Origin: Vibrio ruber DSM 16370
GTDB lineage: Bacteria; Pseudomonadota; Gammaproteobacteria; Enterobacterales; Vibrionaceae
Length of the DNA stretch: 64,000 nt
Assembly (NCBI RefSeq): GCF_900163965.1
Contig: NZ_FULE01000039.1
Coordinates: 62,001-126,000 of the forward strand
Direction of reading: 5' to 3'
Part shown: in pieces, positions 9,086 to 18,803 of the stretch
Numbering within the stretch: the first letter of the stretch is position 1
How the letters are laid out: the number at the start of each line of letters is the position of its first letter
Position numbers and translations under genes: made by a program
The notes under the pieces: generated by a model
Told to the model about the DNA's origin: nothing
Databases searched by the model: none
Seen by the model: the letters and a program-made list of their open reading frames with translations, nothing else

Positions 9086-10912
9086 ATGCCGGATAAGTTC
9101 AATCTTCAGTCTCCCCCGTTTGATCGCCTGTCCCCGGCGCAACAACAGCAACTCCTCTCAGCGCTGGATGTCGCCTACTTTCGGTCGAGGGATACCTTGC
9201 TACGCTGCGGTGAGAGTGGACAATATCTGCATATTCTCATCAAAGGGGTGGTTGAAGAGCGCTCAGAAGATGGTCAGGAAATCTTTGCCCACTATGCAAG
9301 CGAAGATATTTTTGATGTCAGATCCCTGCTGGAAGGAACGGTCAAGCATCAATACGTCGCACTGGAAGATACACTGGTCTATCAATTACCCAAGTCGGTT
9401 TTTGTCGATTTTTATCATCAGAATGGTGAATTTGCCGCGTATTTCGACAGTAATCTCTCCACCCGTCAGGCACTGCTCGAAAATGCCCAACAGCAACAGA
9501 ACCTCGCAGAGTTTATTCTGACCAAAGTGGATCGGGCGATTTATCATCCGCCGCTCATCGTCACTCCGGCACAAACCATCGCTGATGTCACCAAGCTGCT
9601 CAAAAACAACAATAGCGATGCGGCATTGGTGCAACTCCCAGAAAATGACGCGCGACTCACGCAAACCACCCATGCACATCCGTATGCGATTGTCACCCGG
9701 ACGGACATGCTCCATGCTGTGACATTAGATGCTCAGCCGGTCAACACGCCGGTCGGTCAAATCGCCACCTTCCCGGTCTTGCATGTCAATGACGGGGAAT
9801 TTCTGTTTAATGCGATGGTGATGATGATCCGCAACCGGATCAAGCGGATTATGGTATGTGACGGCAACCAAGCCGTAGGCATGCTGGATATGACCCAGAT
9901 TCTCAGCACCTTTTCCACCCACTCCCACGTGCTGACCCTGAGCATTGCCAGAGCCTCAAGTATTGAAGAGCTGACCATCGCATCTAACCAGCAACACAAA
10001 TTGGTCGAAAACCTCGTCAGCAACGGCATCAGAACCCGTTTTATGATGGAACTGATTGCAGCCGTCAATGAACAGATTATTGAAAAAGCGTTTGAACTCA
10101 CGGTGCCACCGGTGATGCAACAACAGTGCTGCCTGCTGGTCTTAGGTTCAGAGGGACGCGGAGAACAGATTCTTAAAACCGATCAGGACAACGCGTTAAT
10201 CATCAAAGATGATACCGACTGGCCGGATTGTCAGCGTGTGATGGACAAACTGACCCATACACTTCTCCAACTCGGCTATCCGGTCTGCCCGGGTAAAGTG
10301 ATGGTCAACAATCCACAATGGGTCAAAACACAGAAGGGCTGGCAAGCGTCACTCTCCCAATGGGTGGAGCAGGCTAAACCCGAGCAAATTATGAATATTG
10401 CCATTATGGCGGATGCTCAGGCCGTCGCCGGCAATCGCGCACTGTTAAACCCGATTCGCCAACACCTGTCCGAACTGATGGCTGATCAAGAGCTGATCCT
10501 TTCCGCCTTCACCCGTCCTGCGCTCAATTTCTCCCTGCCGCTGACGCTATTCGGCAACGTTAAATCCTCCAAATCAGGACTGGATATCAAACAAGGGGGG
10601 ATTTTTCCGATTGTCCACGGCATCCGGGCCTTGAGCCTTGAGTACCGCATTGCAGAGCAAAACACCTTTAAGCGGATCGAAACACTCACCCAAAAACATG
10701 TACTGGAACAACAGACCGCAGATAATCTGAGTGAGGCGCTGAAACTGTTTTTTAAACTCCGGCTCCGGCAACAGCTTGAACAACCGGAGCGCCATAACCA
10801 TCTGGATATGAAATCGCTCGACAGCACCGAACGAGACTTATTGCGTCACAGCTTGCATATCGTTAAAAAGTTCAAGCAGTGGTTGTCGTACCACTATCAA
10901 ATCAGAGAATAA
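9086..10912 (+). CDS. cNMP-binding / CBS / DUF294 nucleotidyltransferase-like protein
   Basis: Protein of 608 residues with four parts in order: a cyclic-nucleotide-binding-like beta barrel (about 10-130, ILIKGVVEERSEDGQEIFAHY), a CBS pair (about 150-280), a DUF294 putative nucleotidyltransferase (about 300-440, with LVLGSEGRGEQILKTDQDNALI carrying the G-S and D-x-D pattern of GlnD-like enzymes), and the DUF294 C-terminal helical domain to the end. Proteins of this layout sit beside acs or acetate permease genes in many gammaproteobacteria, and a sensor or modifier of energy state is suspected but not proven. The exonuclease gene starts four bases after its stop, so the two form an operon. 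ATG 9086 has AAAGG upstream. Confidence 0.85.
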   Translation: MPDKFNLQSPPFDRLSPAQQQQLLSALDVAYFRSRDTLLRCGESGQYLHILIKGVVEERSEDGQEIFAHYASEDIFDVRSLLEGTVKHQYVALEDTLVYQLPKSVFVDFYHQNGEFAAYFDSNLSTRQALLENAQQQQNLAEFILTKVDRAIYHPPLIVTPAQTIADVTKLLKNNNSDAALVQLPENDARLTQTTHAHPYAIVTRTDMLHAVTLDAQPVNTPVGQIATFPVLHVNDGEFLFNAMVMMIRNRIKRIMVCDGNQAVGMLDMTQILSTFSTHSHVLTLSIARASSIEELTIASNQQHKLVENLVSNGIRTRFMMELIAAVNEQIIEKAFELTVPPVMQQQCCLLVLGSEGRGEQILKTDQDNALIIKDDTDWPDCQRVMDKLTHTLLQLGYPVCPGKVMVNNPQWVKTQKGWQASLSQWVEQAKPEQIMNIAIMADAQAVAGNRALLNPIRQHLSELMADQELILSAFTRPALNFSLPLTLFGNVKSSKSGLDIKQGGIFPIVHGIRALSLEYRIAEQNTFKRIETLTQKHVLEQQTADNLSEALKLFFKLRLRQQLEQPERHNHLDMKSLDSTERDLLRHSLHIVKKFKQWLSYHYQIRE

Positions 10913-10916
10913 GTCC

Positions 10917-11540
10917 ATGAACCGAATTACACGCCGCTACTGGTACTACAAACTCAAAGATTCTCCTTACCGGAGCCTGTTTTTAGCACCGGATCATCAG
11001 GAATTCGTCTCACTGGATTGCGAGACAACCAGTCTCAATCCGCAACAGGCAGAGCTGGTTTCCATTGCCGCGACCAAAATTATCGGTAATCGTATTCTGA
11101 CCAGCCAGTCCTTTGAAGTGAAACTGTGTGCGCCCAGAACGCTGAATGCCGATTCAGTCCGGATTCACCAGATCCGTCATCAGGATCTCAGTGATGGTCT
11201 GACCGAAGCACAAGCGCTGGCCCAGTTATTGGATTTTATCGGTAACCGACCTCTGGTTGGTTACCACATCCGTTACGATAAAACCATTCTTGATATCGCC
11301 TGTCGCAAACATCTGGGCTTTCCGCTGCCCAATCGTCTGATTGAAGTGAGTCAGCTCTATCATGAACAACTGGAAAAAATGCTGCCCAATGCCTATTGCG
11401 ACCTCAGTCTGGAAGCGATTTGCCATCATTTAGATCTGCCACTGCAAAATAAACATGACGCCTTACAAGATGCGCTCTCTGCGGCGTTGGTGTTTGTCCG
11501 TTTGACTCAAGGTGATCTGCCCGCTTTCTCTTCCGCCTGA
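10917..11540 (+). CDS. DEDDh 3'-5' exonuclease, DnaQ-like
   Basis: Protein of 207 residues of the DnaQ/epsilon exonuclease fold. The four acidic metal ligands and the catalytic His are visible: motif I D-x-E in FVSLDCETTSL, motif II Asp in GYHIRYDKTILD, and motif III H-x4-D in NKHDALQDALS. It lacks the epsilon C-terminal extension, so it is a stand-alone exonuclease rather than the replicative proofreading subunit. It lies four bases downstream of the DUF294 gene and just upstream of acs on the same strand. The same pair is often found next to acetate genes, but its biochemical role there is unknown. Confidence 0.88.
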   Translation: MNRITRRYWYYKLKDSPYRSLFLAPDHQEFVSLDCETTSLNPQQAELVSIAATKIIGNRILTSQSFEVKLCAPRTLNADSVRIHQIRHQDLSDGLTEAQALAQLLDFIGNRPLVGYHIRYDKTILDIACRKHLGFPLPNRLIEVSQLYHEQLEKMLPNAYCDLSLEAICHHLDLPLQNKHDALQDALSAALVFVRLTQGDLPAFSSA

Positions 11541-11831
11541 AGGTTGACGTTTTCCGCCGTAACCGCTCAGAACAGACAGCATCACCGCACATGTGACACC
11601 TTGAATCACAATGATTTTTTACTCACAGATCTCATTTAGCCTAAAGTCTAATTGTGCAATCTAGGTATCTGAACAAGAGTTATTACACCTAGGTAACCGC
11701 AAAGCACTCCGACAGGGTGAGTTCGAGTTCATTTGGGTACAAGAATTTCAGATCCTCCGGAAATCTTTATCACAAGCCCAATCAATTATGATGAACCGGA
11801 GCGGTCCCTGCATTCAAAAGGAGAAGAAGTT
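11541..11831 (+). promoter_or_regulatory. acs promoter region with direct repeats
   Basis: About 290 bases lie between the exonuclease and acs. The heptamer CTAGGTA occurs twice in the same orientation, at 11661-11667 and 11689-11695 (28 bases apart), and the second copy lies inside the palindrome ACCTAGGT (11688-11695). Such spacing would suit a dimeric activator, for example the LuxR-type regulator CrbR, but no binding consensus is known to me, so this is inference. The ribosome site AAGGAGAA at 11818-11825 decides the acs start. Confidence 0.4.
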
Positions 11832-13781
11832 ATGAGTGATGTTCATGTTTATCCGGTCAAGAACAATATTAAAGAACATACCCACGCGGATAACGACACT
11901 TACTTATCAATGTACCAACGCTCAGTGAGCGACCCGGAAGGATTCTGGGCAGAACACGGACAGATCGTTGATTGGATCACCCCCTACACCAAAGTCAAGC
12001 ACACCTCATTTGATACCGGCCATGTGGATATCCGCTGGTTTGAAGACGGAACCCTGAATGTCTCAGCCAACTGTATTGACCGGCACCTTGCAGCACACGG
12101 GGATGACGTAGCAATCATCTGGGAAGGCGATAACCCAAATGACGATAAGACCCTCACTTTCAATCAACTCCATCAGGAAGTCTGTCGCTTTGCCAATGTG
12201 CTCAAAGATCAAGGTGTTCGCAAGGGCGACGTCGTTTGCCTGTATATGCCGATGGTGCCGGAAGCTGCGGTCGCGATGCTGGCTTGTACCCGTATCGGTG
12301 CGGTACATACGGTGGTCTTCGGCGGGTTCTCTCCGGAAGCACTTGCGGGACGCATCATCGACTCCGATGCAAAAATGGTGATTACCGCAGATGAAGGCAT
12401 CCGAGGCGGACGGGCAGTCCCCCTGAAAAAAAATGTCGATGAAGCCCTCACTAACCCGGACGTCAAAACCATCAGCAAAGTGGTTGTTCTTAAACGCACC
12501 GGTGGCAATATCGACTGGCATGATCACCGGGATATCTGGTGGCACGAAGCCACTGCCAAAGCATCTGACCACTGTCCGCCAGAAGCGATGAAAGCAGAAG
12601 ACCCGCTGTTTATCCTCTACACCTCCGGCTCAACCGGGAAACCCAAAGGCGTATTGCATACCACGGGCGGCTATCTGGTTTATGCCGCCATGACCTTTAA
12701 ATATGTCTTCGACTATCAGCCCGGAGAAGTTTTCTGGTGTACTGCTGATGTCGGCTGGATTACCGGCCACACCTATCTGGTTTACGGCCCGCTGGCCAAC
12801 GGCGCAAAAACTATTTTATTTGAAGGCGTCCCGAACTATCCGGATACCAGCCGGATGAGTCAGGTGGTCGATAAACATCAGGTAAATATTCTCTACACAG
12901 CACCGACAGCGATCCGGGCTCTGATGGCCAAAGGTAATGAAGCCATCGAAGGCACCTCACGCGACAGTTTGCGTATCATGGGTTCGGTAGGCGAACCGAT
13001 TAATCCGGAAGCGTGGGAATGGTATTACCGAACCATCGGTAATGAAAAGTCTCCGATTGTCGATACTTGGTGGCAGACAGAAACCGGCGGTATTCTGATT
13101 ACCCCGCTTCCCGGTGCGACAGAATTAAAACCGGGCTCTGCCACCCGACCATTTTTCGGTGTTCAGCCGGCACTGGTCGATAATGTCGGTAATCTCATTG
13201 ACGGTGCAGCCGAAGGAAATCTGGTGATTCTTGACTCCTGGCCCGGCCAAATGCGCACAGTCTACGGTGATCATGACCGGTTTGAGCAGACCTATTTCTC
13301 TACTTTCAAAGGAATGTATTTCACCGGTGACGGTGCCCGCCGTGATGAAGACGGCTATTACTGGATTACCGGACGGGTCGATGATGTCCTCAATGTCTCC
13401 GGCCACCGCATGGGGACTGCGGAAGTCGAATCCGCACTGGTGGCATTCGATAAAATTGCAGAAGCGGCTGTCGTCGGGATTCCGCACGACATCAAAGGTC
13501 AGGCAATTTATGCCTATATCACACTCAATGATGGCATCTATCCCTCTTCTGAACTGCATAAAGAAGTCAAAGATTGGGTGCGTAAAGAGATTGGTCCGAT
13601 TGCGACACCGGATGTACTGCACTGGACTGATGCGCTGCCTAAAACCCGTTCCGGGAAAATCATGCGTCGGATTCTGCGTAAGATTGCCACCGGAGACACC
13701 AGCAATCTGGGCGATACATCAACACTCGCTGACCCAAGTGTGGTTGATAAGCTAATCGCAGAAAAAGCAGCACTCAGCTAA
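11832..13781 (+). CDS. acs: Acetyl-CoA synthetase
   Basis: Protein of 649 residues (E. coli 652) converting acetate, ATP and CoA to acetyl-CoA through acetyl-AMP. Adenylate-forming motifs are intact: the P-loop-like [20 protein letters not shown], the hinge region [17 protein letters not shown], and the C-terminal lysine in [13 protein letters not shown] that is the Pat/CobB acetylation switch. The frame runs back to 11733, but ATG 11832 (MSDVHVYPV) has a strong Shine-Dalgarno and the family N-terminus. It scavenges acetate in stationary phase. The CrbS-type kinase gene in the same locus suggests two-component control, and the acetylated lysine suggests post-translational control. A terminator follows. 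Confidence 0.97.
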   Translation: MSDVHVYPVKNNIKEHTHADNDTYLSMYQRSVSDPEGFWAEHGQIVDWITPYTKVKHTSFDTGHVDIRWFEDGTLNVSANCIDRHLAAHGDDVAIIWEGDNPNDDKTLTFNQLHQEVCRFANVLKDQGVRKGDVVCLYMPMVPEAAVAMLACTRIGAVHTVVFGGFSPEALAGRIIDSDAKMVITADEGIRGGRAVPLKKNVDEALTNPDVKTISKVVVLKRTGGNIDWHDHRDIWWHEATAKASDHCPPEAMKAEDPLFILYTSGSTGKPKGVLHTTGGYLVYAAMTFKYVFDYQPGEVFWCTADVGWITGHTYLVYGPLANGAKTILFEGVPNYPDTSRMSQVVDKHQVNILYTAPTAIRALMAKGNEAIEGTSRDSLRIMGSVGEPINPEAWEWYYRTIGNEKSPIVDTWWQTETGGILITPLPGATELKPGSATRPFFGVQPALVDNVGNLIDGAAEGNLVILDSWPGQMRTVYGDHDRFEQTYFSTFKGMYFTGDGARRDEDGYYWITGRVDDVLNVSGHRMGTAEVESALVAFDKIAEAAVVGIPHDIKGQAIYAYITLNDGIYPSSELHKEVKDWVRKEIGPIATPDVLHWTDALPKTRSGKIMRRILRKIATGDTSNLGDTSTLADPSVVDKLIAEKAALS

Positions 13782-13804
13782 CACCAAACGAGTGTTTGTC
13801 AACC

Positions 13805-13837
13805 GTGAAGCCATCCAAGCGATGGCTTCACTTCTTT
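13805..13837 (+). terminator. Rho-independent terminator of acs
   Basis: The stem GTGAAGCCATC (13805-13815) and GATGGCTTCAC (13821-13831), with a 5-base loop, is followed by TTCTTT. It starts 23 bases after the acs stop. Confidence 0.85.
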
Positions 13838-14317
13838 AAGCCCATCAACAGCATATCATCGGGCTGGCTCATCTGTTTCTTGATTATTTTCTGAACCCAA
13901 ATCACACTTTATAAATTCAACCTCTCTTGAACAATCATTACAGCTTCATTTGCCGCTGAACATAAGCGGGACGGCTGATTCTGCTATTGCCATTCCTCCG
14001 GATACGACACATCTCTGACCCGACATATTCCGTCATTGTTGACTGTTTTAACCAAACCATTTCAGATCTTCATGGTCATAAGACAATAACGATATCATTA
14101 TCAATTTTCCGCAAAGCACGTAACACTTGGGCTCGACACCATCTTTCATCATCCGAAACGGTGATTAGACCAGTAATTTGCTGCCATTTGTGTTGAATTA
14201 GCTATAATCGGAAGCTATTCACTCTTTTTTGATATTCTCGAAAAAAAATTGTGTGAAAAAACCTAAAATATGGGAATATGTAAATAAGACCTCATTATTG
14301 AGTAAGATGACGACACA
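13838..14317 (+). promoter_or_regulatory. Long AT-rich intergenic region before aroQ, with Fur-like site and a -10 element
   Basis: About 480 bases without a convincing gene. At 14085-14102 the hexamers AATAAC, GATATC, ATTATC resemble a Fur box (NATAAT repeats with the last inverted), one base shorter than the 19-mer consensus. A perfect TATAAT lies at 14203-14208, with TTGCTG at 14178-14183 as a poor -35 (19-base spacer). This is a candidate promoter of the aroQ-accB-accC operon. Whether the Fur-like site serves aroQ or an unannotated transcript starting near 14110 cannot be told from sequence. Confidence 0.4.
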
Positions 14318-14767
14318 ATGACGACAAAATTACGCATTCTTGTGCTAAACGGTCCTAACCTGAATTTACTGGGTCTGCGTGAACCGGCACATTATGGTTC
14401 TCAAACGCTGCCTCAGATTATTGACCGGCTCCGTCAACAGGCTGATCAAGCGGGTGTTGAACTAGAGCATCTGCAATCGAATCGTGAATATGAACTGATT
14501 GAAGCCATTCATCAGGCATATGAAAACATTGACTTCATCATTATCAACCCGGCTGCATTCACCCACACCAGCGTGGCACTGCGGGATGCATTGCTGGGAG
14601 TCAATATTCCCTTTATTGAGGTACATCTTTCTAACGTTCATGCCCGGGAACCTTTCCGTCATCACTCTTATCTGTCAGACAAGGCAGAGGGTGTGATTTG
14701 CGGTTTAGGGGCTCAAGGCTATGAATTTGCGTTGTCGGCAGCCATTACGAAACTGCAGGCAAAATAA
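14318..14767 (+). CDS. aroQ: 3-Dehydroquinate dehydratase, type II
   Basis: Protein of 149 residues and a dodecameric enzyme of the shikimate pathway that dehydrates 3-dehydroquinate to 3-dehydroshikimate. Family motifs are all present: [13 protein letters not shown] near the start, with the lid Arg and Tyr (YGSQTL) following, [17 protein letters not shown] in the middle, and [17 protein letters not shown] with the catalytic His and Asn. Length is standard. It precedes accB by 63 bases on the same strand, an arrangement common in gammaproteobacteria, and is probably the first gene of the aroQ-accB-accC transcript. Confidence 0.96.
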   Translation: MTTKLRILVLNGPNLNLLGLREPAHYGSQTLPQIIDRLRQQADQAGVELEHLQSNREYELIEAIHQAYENIDFIIINPAAFTHTSVALRDALLGVNIPFIEVHLSNVHAREPFRHHSYLSDKAEGVICGLGAQGYEFALSAAITKLQAK

Positions 14768-14830
14768 ACACTCGACATCCCGCGGCAGTTGTTCGGGTTG
14801 TCTTATTCACAAGATCAAAGAGAAAAGACA

Positions 14831-15292
14831 ATGGATATTCGTAAAATAAAAAAACTTATCGAATTAGTTGAAGAGTCAGGCATTGCTGAGCTGGAAATTT
14901 CTGAAGGTGAAGAATCCGTACGCATCAGCCGTCACAGTGCACCACCGGCACCAGTTCAATATGCACAATATGCACCTGCGCCAGTTGCTGCACCGGCACC
15001 TGCTGCAGCGCCGGTAGCAGAAGCCGCCAGTGCACCGGCAGAAGCACCGCAACCAACAGGTCATCAAGTGCTTTCACCAATGGTTGGTACTTTCTACAGC
15101 TCTCCAAGCCCGGAGTCAGCCCCATTCGTAAAAGTTGGCCAGAAAGTCGCTGTCGGCGAACCACTGTGTATCGTTGAAGCCATGAAAATGATGAACCAAA
15201 TCGAATCCGATAAAGCTGGTGTCGTCAAAGCAATCCTCGTTGAGAACGGTCAGCCTGTCGAGTTCGATCAGCCTCTCGTTATCATTGAATAA
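14831..15292 (+). CDS. accB: Biotin carboxyl carrier protein of acetyl-CoA carboxylase
   Basis: Protein of 153 residues. The N-terminal helix [18 protein letters not shown] is followed by a Pro/Ala-rich flexible linker (about 40-75) and the biotinyl domain. Biotin is attached to the Lys in EAMKMMNQ near residue 119, and the 'thumb' segment [13 protein letters not shown] before it is kept. The frame begins upstream at a TTG (14789), but ATG 14831 gives the family start, so it was chosen. BCCP carries the carboxyl group from AccC to the AccAD transferase in the first step of fatty-acid synthesis. accC follows after 14 bases, and in E. coli the AccB protein represses this operon. Confidence 0.97.
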   Translation: MDIRKIKKLIELVEESGIAELEISEGEESVRISRHSAPPAPVQYAQYAPAPVAAPAPAAAPVAEAASAPAEAPQPTGHQVLSPMVGTFYSSPSPESAPFVKVGQKVAVGEPLCIVEAMKMMNQIESDKAGVVKAILVENGQPVEFDQPLVIIE

Positions 15293-15306
15293 TTGAGGTC
15301 AGATTT

Positions 15307-16653
15307 ATGCTAGATAAAGTTGTCATCGCGAACCGGGGTGAAATTGCACTCCGTATTCTTCGCGCCTGTAAAGAGCTCGGGATCAAAACGGTCGCTGTTC
15401 ATTCCACAGCAGACCGAGACCTCAAACATGTCTTACTTGCCGATGAATCCATTTGTATCGGACCGGCACGTAGCATTGATAGCTACTTAAATATTCCACG
15501 CATTATCTCAGCAGCAGAAATCACGGGGGCAGTTGCCATTCACCCGGGCTACGGCTTCCTGTCTGAAAATGCAGATTTTGCAGAGCAAGTTGAAAAATCA
15601 GGCTTCATTTTCGTCGGACCGAAAGCAGAAACCATCCGCCTGATGGGGGATAAAGTTTCTGCAATCTCCTCCATGAAGAAAGCTGGCGTGCCTTGTGTAC
15701 CGGGTTCAGACGGCCCGCTCGGGGACGATGTTGAGAAGAATAAATCCATCGCGAAACGTATCGGTTATCCGGTGATCATTAAAGCCTCCGGCGGTGGTGG
15801 CGGTCGTGGTATGCGTGTCGTTCGCAGTGAAGCAGAACTGATTCAGTCCATCACCATGACTCGTACCGAAGCCAAAGCAGCATTCAACAACGATATGGTT
15901 TACATGGAGAAATTCCTGGAAAACCCACGTCACGTTGAAGTTCAGGTCATTGCCGATGGTCAGGGGGGTGCAATCCACTTAGGTGAGCGTGACTGTTCAA
16001 TGCAACGTCGTCACCAGAAAGTGGTTGAAGAAGCACCGGCACCGGGTATTACTGAAGAAATGCGTAAATATATCGGTGAACGCTGTACACGTGCCTGTAT
16101 TGAAATCGGCTATCGTGGCGCAGGTACATTTGAATTCCTCTATGAAAACGGTGAATTTTATTTCATTGAAATGAACACCCGGATTCAGGTCGAGCACCCT
16201 GTTACCGAAATGGTCACCGGTGTGGATCTGATCAAAGAGCAGTTGCGTGTTGCGGCAGGTCAGCCATTGTCATTCACACAAGATGATATCAAGCTACGCG
16301 GTCATGCAATTGAATGTCGTATCAATGCCGAAGATCCGGAACGTTTTCTCCCGTCACCGGGTAAAATAGAGCGCTTCCACTCTGCCGGTGGAATGGGAAT
16401 TCGCTGGGAATCGCATATCTACTCAGGTTATACCGTACCGGCGTACTATGATTCGATGATCGGTAAGCTGATTGCTTACGGTGAAAACCGTGACGTTGCG
16501 ATCGCGCGGATGAAAAATGCCCTCAATGAAATGATTGTGGAAGGGATCAAAACCAACATCCCACTTCAACTGAAAATCATGAATGATGAGAACTTCCAGC
16601 ATGGTGGTGCCAACATCCACTATCTGGAGAAAAAACTCGGCATCAATCACTAA
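15307..16653 (+). CDS. accC: Biotin carboxylase of acetyl-CoA carboxylase
   Basis: Protein of 448 residues (E. coli 449), an ATP-grasp enzyme that carboxylates biotin on AccB using ATP and bicarbonate. The N-terminal lobe starts [17 protein letters not shown]. The glycine-rich ATP loop is [11 protein letters not shown], and the catalytic and bicarbonate-binding region is [16 protein letters not shown]. The biotin carboxylase C-terminal domain (about 330-445) is complete. It is co-transcribed with accB and ended by a strong terminator. It is one of two bicarbonate-using enzymes in this window. The other is the Sua5 protein near 25.5 kb. Confidence 0.98.
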   Translation: MLDKVVIANRGEIALRILRACKELGIKTVAVHSTADRDLKHVLLADESICIGPARSIDSYLNIPRIISAAEITGAVAIHPGYGFLSENADFAEQVEKSGFIFVGPKAETIRLMGDKVSAISSMKKAGVPCVPGSDGPLGDDVEKNKSIAKRIGYPVIIKASGGGGGRGMRVVRSEAELIQSITMTRTEAKAAFNNDMVYMEKFLENPRHVEVQVIADGQGGAIHLGERDCSMQRRHQKVVEEAPAPGITEEMRKYIGERCTRACIEIGYRGAGTFEFLYENGEFYFIEMNTRIQVEHPVTEMVTGVDLIKEQLRVAAGQPLSFTQDDIKLRGHAIECRINAEDPERFLPSPGKIERFHSAGGMGIRWESHIYSGYTVPAYYDSMIGKLIAYGENRDVAIARMKNALNEMIVEGIKTNIPLQLKIMNDENFQHGGANIHYLEKKLGINH

Positions 16654-16682
16654 TCCGTTTGGCAGATGAACAAAAGTCTAAG

Positions 16683-16704
16683 CCTCCCTTCGGGGAGGTT
16701 TTTT
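16683..16704 (+). terminator. Rho-independent terminator of accBC operon
   Basis: CCTCCC (16683-16688), TTCG loop, and GGGAGG (16693-16698) are followed by TTTTTT. This is a classic UUCG-loop terminator 29 bases after the accC stop. Confidence 0.93.
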
Positions 16705-16781
16705 GTTCAGGGCGAGCCCTATTCAAAACATGAATATCTGCTACACTCTCGGCCATTCAACCCACGGAAAGAGTCAATCAC

Positions 16782-17666
16782 ATGCCTTGGATTCAAATAA
16801 AACTCAATGCCAACAACGACAACGCCGAAACTATCGGTGATATGTTGATGGAAGACACAGGCGCGTTATCCGTCACATTTCTGGACGCGAAAGACACCCC
16901 CGTCTTTGAACCCCTGCCGGGAGAAACTCGCCTCTGGGGAGATACCGATGTGCTCGCGCTCTATGATGCAGAAGCGGATACCGATACCATCGTGGCACAA
17001 ATCAAAGCCAGTCAACTGCTGCCTGAGAGCTTCTCTTATAAAGTCGAACAGATTGAAGACAAAGACTGGGAACGGGAATGGATGGATAATTTTCACCCGA
17101 TGAAATTCGGCAGCCGTCTGTGGATCTGTCCGAGCTGGAAAGAGATCCCAGACCCGGATGCGGTCAATGTGATGCTTGATCCCGGCTTGGCCTTCGGCAC
17201 CGGTACGCACCCGACAACCGCCTTATGTTTAGAATGGCTGGAAGGGTTGGATCTCAGCGGAAAAACCGTGATTGATTTCGGCTGCGGCTCCGGCATTCTG
17301 GCGATTGCTGCCATCAAGCTAGGCGCGAAGCAAGTGATTGGTGTCGATATTGACCCACAAGCCTTACTCGCTTCCAAAGATAACGCTCAGCGCAATGGTG
17401 TTGAAAACCAGCTAGAGGTCTACCTGCCACAGAATCAACCCGACAACCTTAGCGCTGATATCGTGGTGGCAAACATTCTGGCCGGCCCGCTCAAAGAGCT
17501 TTCTCCGGTGATTCAGTCTCTGGTTCGCCCGGGCGGACAACTGGCGATGTCCGGCGTGTTAGAGACACAGGCCGAAGACGTTGCCAATTTCTATCGCAAC
17601 CAGTTTGATATCGACCCCATTATTGAGAATAACGAATGGTGCCGAATTTCTGGTCGAAAAAAATAA
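16782..17666 (+). CDS. prmA: Ribosomal protein L11 methyltransferase
   Basis: Protein of 294 residues, the usual length, which trimethylates lysines and the N-terminus of ribosomal protein L11 with S-adenosylmethionine. The N-terminal L11-recognition domain (1 to about 65) begins [14 protein letters not shown]. The catalytic part has [21 protein letters not shown], the SAM motif [15 protein letters not shown], and the substrate loop [10 protein letters not shown]. It is preceded by its own gap after the accC terminator and followed by the dusB-fis promoter, so it is probably transcribed alone. Confidence 0.96.
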   Translation: MPWIQIKLNANNDNAETIGDMLMEDTGALSVTFLDAKDTPVFEPLPGETRLWGDTDVLALYDAEADTDTIVAQIKASQLLPESFSYKVEQIEDKDWEREWMDNFHPMKFGSRLWICPSWKEIPDPDAVNVMLDPGLAFGTGTHPTTALCLEWLEGLDLSGKTVIDFGCGSGILAIAAIKLGAKQVIGVDIDPQALLASKDNAQRNGVENQLEVYLPQNQPDNLSADIVVANILAGPLKELSPVIQSLVRPGGQLAMSGVLETQAEDVANFYRNQFDIDPIIENNEWCRISGRKK

Positions 17667-17745
17667 CCACCGCGAATGTGACTGACTAATTGACTGAAAA
17701 ATCGACGATTTACAAAAACAAATTGTAAATGCTCAAATATTAGTC

Positions 17746-17774
17746 TTTTCACGCCGCAAAAAAATGCGTAAAAT
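17746..17774 (+). promoter_or_regulatory. Promoter of the dusB-fis operon with GC-rich discriminator
   Basis: TTTTCA (17746-17751), a 17-base spacer and TAAAAT (17769-17774) are followed at once by GCGCGCCC. An A/T-tract stretch (about 17710-17745) lies upstream and could act as an UP element. A GC-rich discriminator after a sigma-70 -10 is the hallmark of stringently controlled promoters, as known for fis in E. coli. Confidence 0.75.
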
Positions 17775-17806
17775 GCGCGCCCTTGCTGCCTTATAACTGT
17801 AATGAC

Positions 17807-18778
17807 GTGTTAAAAATCGGAAACCACCAACTCAAGAACAGTCTGATCGTTGCTCCTATGGCTGGCGTCACCGACAGACCTTTTCGCGAGTTATGTCTTC
17901 GCTATGGTGCCGGCATGGCTGTCAGTGAAATGATGTCATCCAATCCGGCATTGTGGAAAACGTCAAAGTCGAAACAGCGCATGGTCCATGAGGGCGAATC
18001 CGGGATTCGTTCGGTTCAAATCGCAGGTTCCGACCCACAGTTAATGGCAGAAGCTGCGCAATTCAGCGTTGAGAACGGTGCGCAAATCATCGATATCAAC
18101 ATGGGTTGCCCGGCAAAGAAAGTGAATAAGAAGTTGGCAGGTTCCGCCCTGTTACGCTACCCAGATTTAATTGAGGATATCCTCACCACGGTAGTTCAGG
18201 CCGTTCGTGTGCCTGTGACGCTAAAAACACGAACCGGTTGGGATACAGCGCATAAGAACTGTGTTCACATCGCAAAGCTGGCCGAAGATTGCGGCATTCA
18301 GGCACTGGCGCTTCACGGCAGAACCAGAGCCTGCCTTTATCGCGGCATGGCAGAATATGACAGCATTAGAGCGGTAAAAAAGGCCATCTCGATTCCGGTG
18401 ATCGCCAATGGTGACATCGACAGTCCGGAAAAGGCTAAATATGTACTGGAGTACACCGGTGCAGACGCATTAATGATTGGTCGCCCGGCACAAGGACGAC
18501 CATGGATTTTTCAGGAAATCCAACATTTTTTGGAAACCGGCACCACAATGCCCGCGCTTCCGGTTAAGGAAGTCAAAAGCATTTTGCTTGGTCATGTACA
18601 AGCGCTCCATCAGTTTTACGGAGCGTATCTGGGGCCACGAATCGCACGGAAACATGTGGGGTGGTATCTCAAAGAGCATGAACAGGCAAGTGGGTTTCGA
18701 CGGACCTTCAATGCCATAGAAGCAGCCCCGCTGCAGCTGGAAGCACTCGAAGGTTATTTTGATAACGTTGCATCATAA
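17807..18778 (+). CDS. dusB: tRNA-dihydrouridine synthase B
   Basis: FMN-dependent TIM-barrel enzyme of about 323 residues that reduces uridine 17 in tRNA. Signatures: [15 protein letters not shown] at the FMN site, the catalytic Cys in [26 protein letters not shown], and [18 protein letters not shown]. The frame extends upstream to a TTG at 17783. GTG 17807 ([10 protein letters not shown] next) aligns with the E. coli start and lies sensibly downstream of the promoter, so it was chosen. It is the first gene of the dusB-fis operon. fis begins 25 bases after its stop. Confidence 0.95.
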   Translation: MLKIGNHQLKNSLIVAPMAGVTDRPFRELCLRYGAGMAVSEMMSSNPALWKTSKSKQRMVHEGESGIRSVQIAGSDPQLMAEAAQFSVENGAQIIDINMGCPAKKVNKKLAGSALLRYPDLIEDILTTVVQAVRVPVTLKTRTGWDTAHKNCVHIAKLAEDCGIQALALHGRTRACLYRGMAEYDSIRAVKKAISIPVIANGDIDSPEKAKYVLEYTGADALMIGRPAQGRPWIFQEIQHFLETGTTMPALPVKEVKSILLGHVQALHQFYGAYLGPRIARKHVGWYLKEHEQASGFRRTFNAIEAAPLQLEALEGYFDNVAS

Positions 18779-18803
18779 AATTAAGAGAAGAGCTAGACCG
18801 AAT

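Noticed and set aside
12063..13755. Several frames of 80-174 codons within acs on both strands
   Set aside because: acs itself is unmistakable across this range and the extra frames are its shadows.
13987..14196. 69-codon plus-strand frame before aroQ
   Set aside because: There is no convincing ribosome site, the composition is unlike a protein, and it overlaps the putative Fur-like and promoter sequences.
14112..14200. RyhB-like small RNA
   Set aside because: The match is limited to about eight bases of the core, and no Hfq-type terminator hairpin with U-tract follows. Kept only as a question under the Fur-like site.
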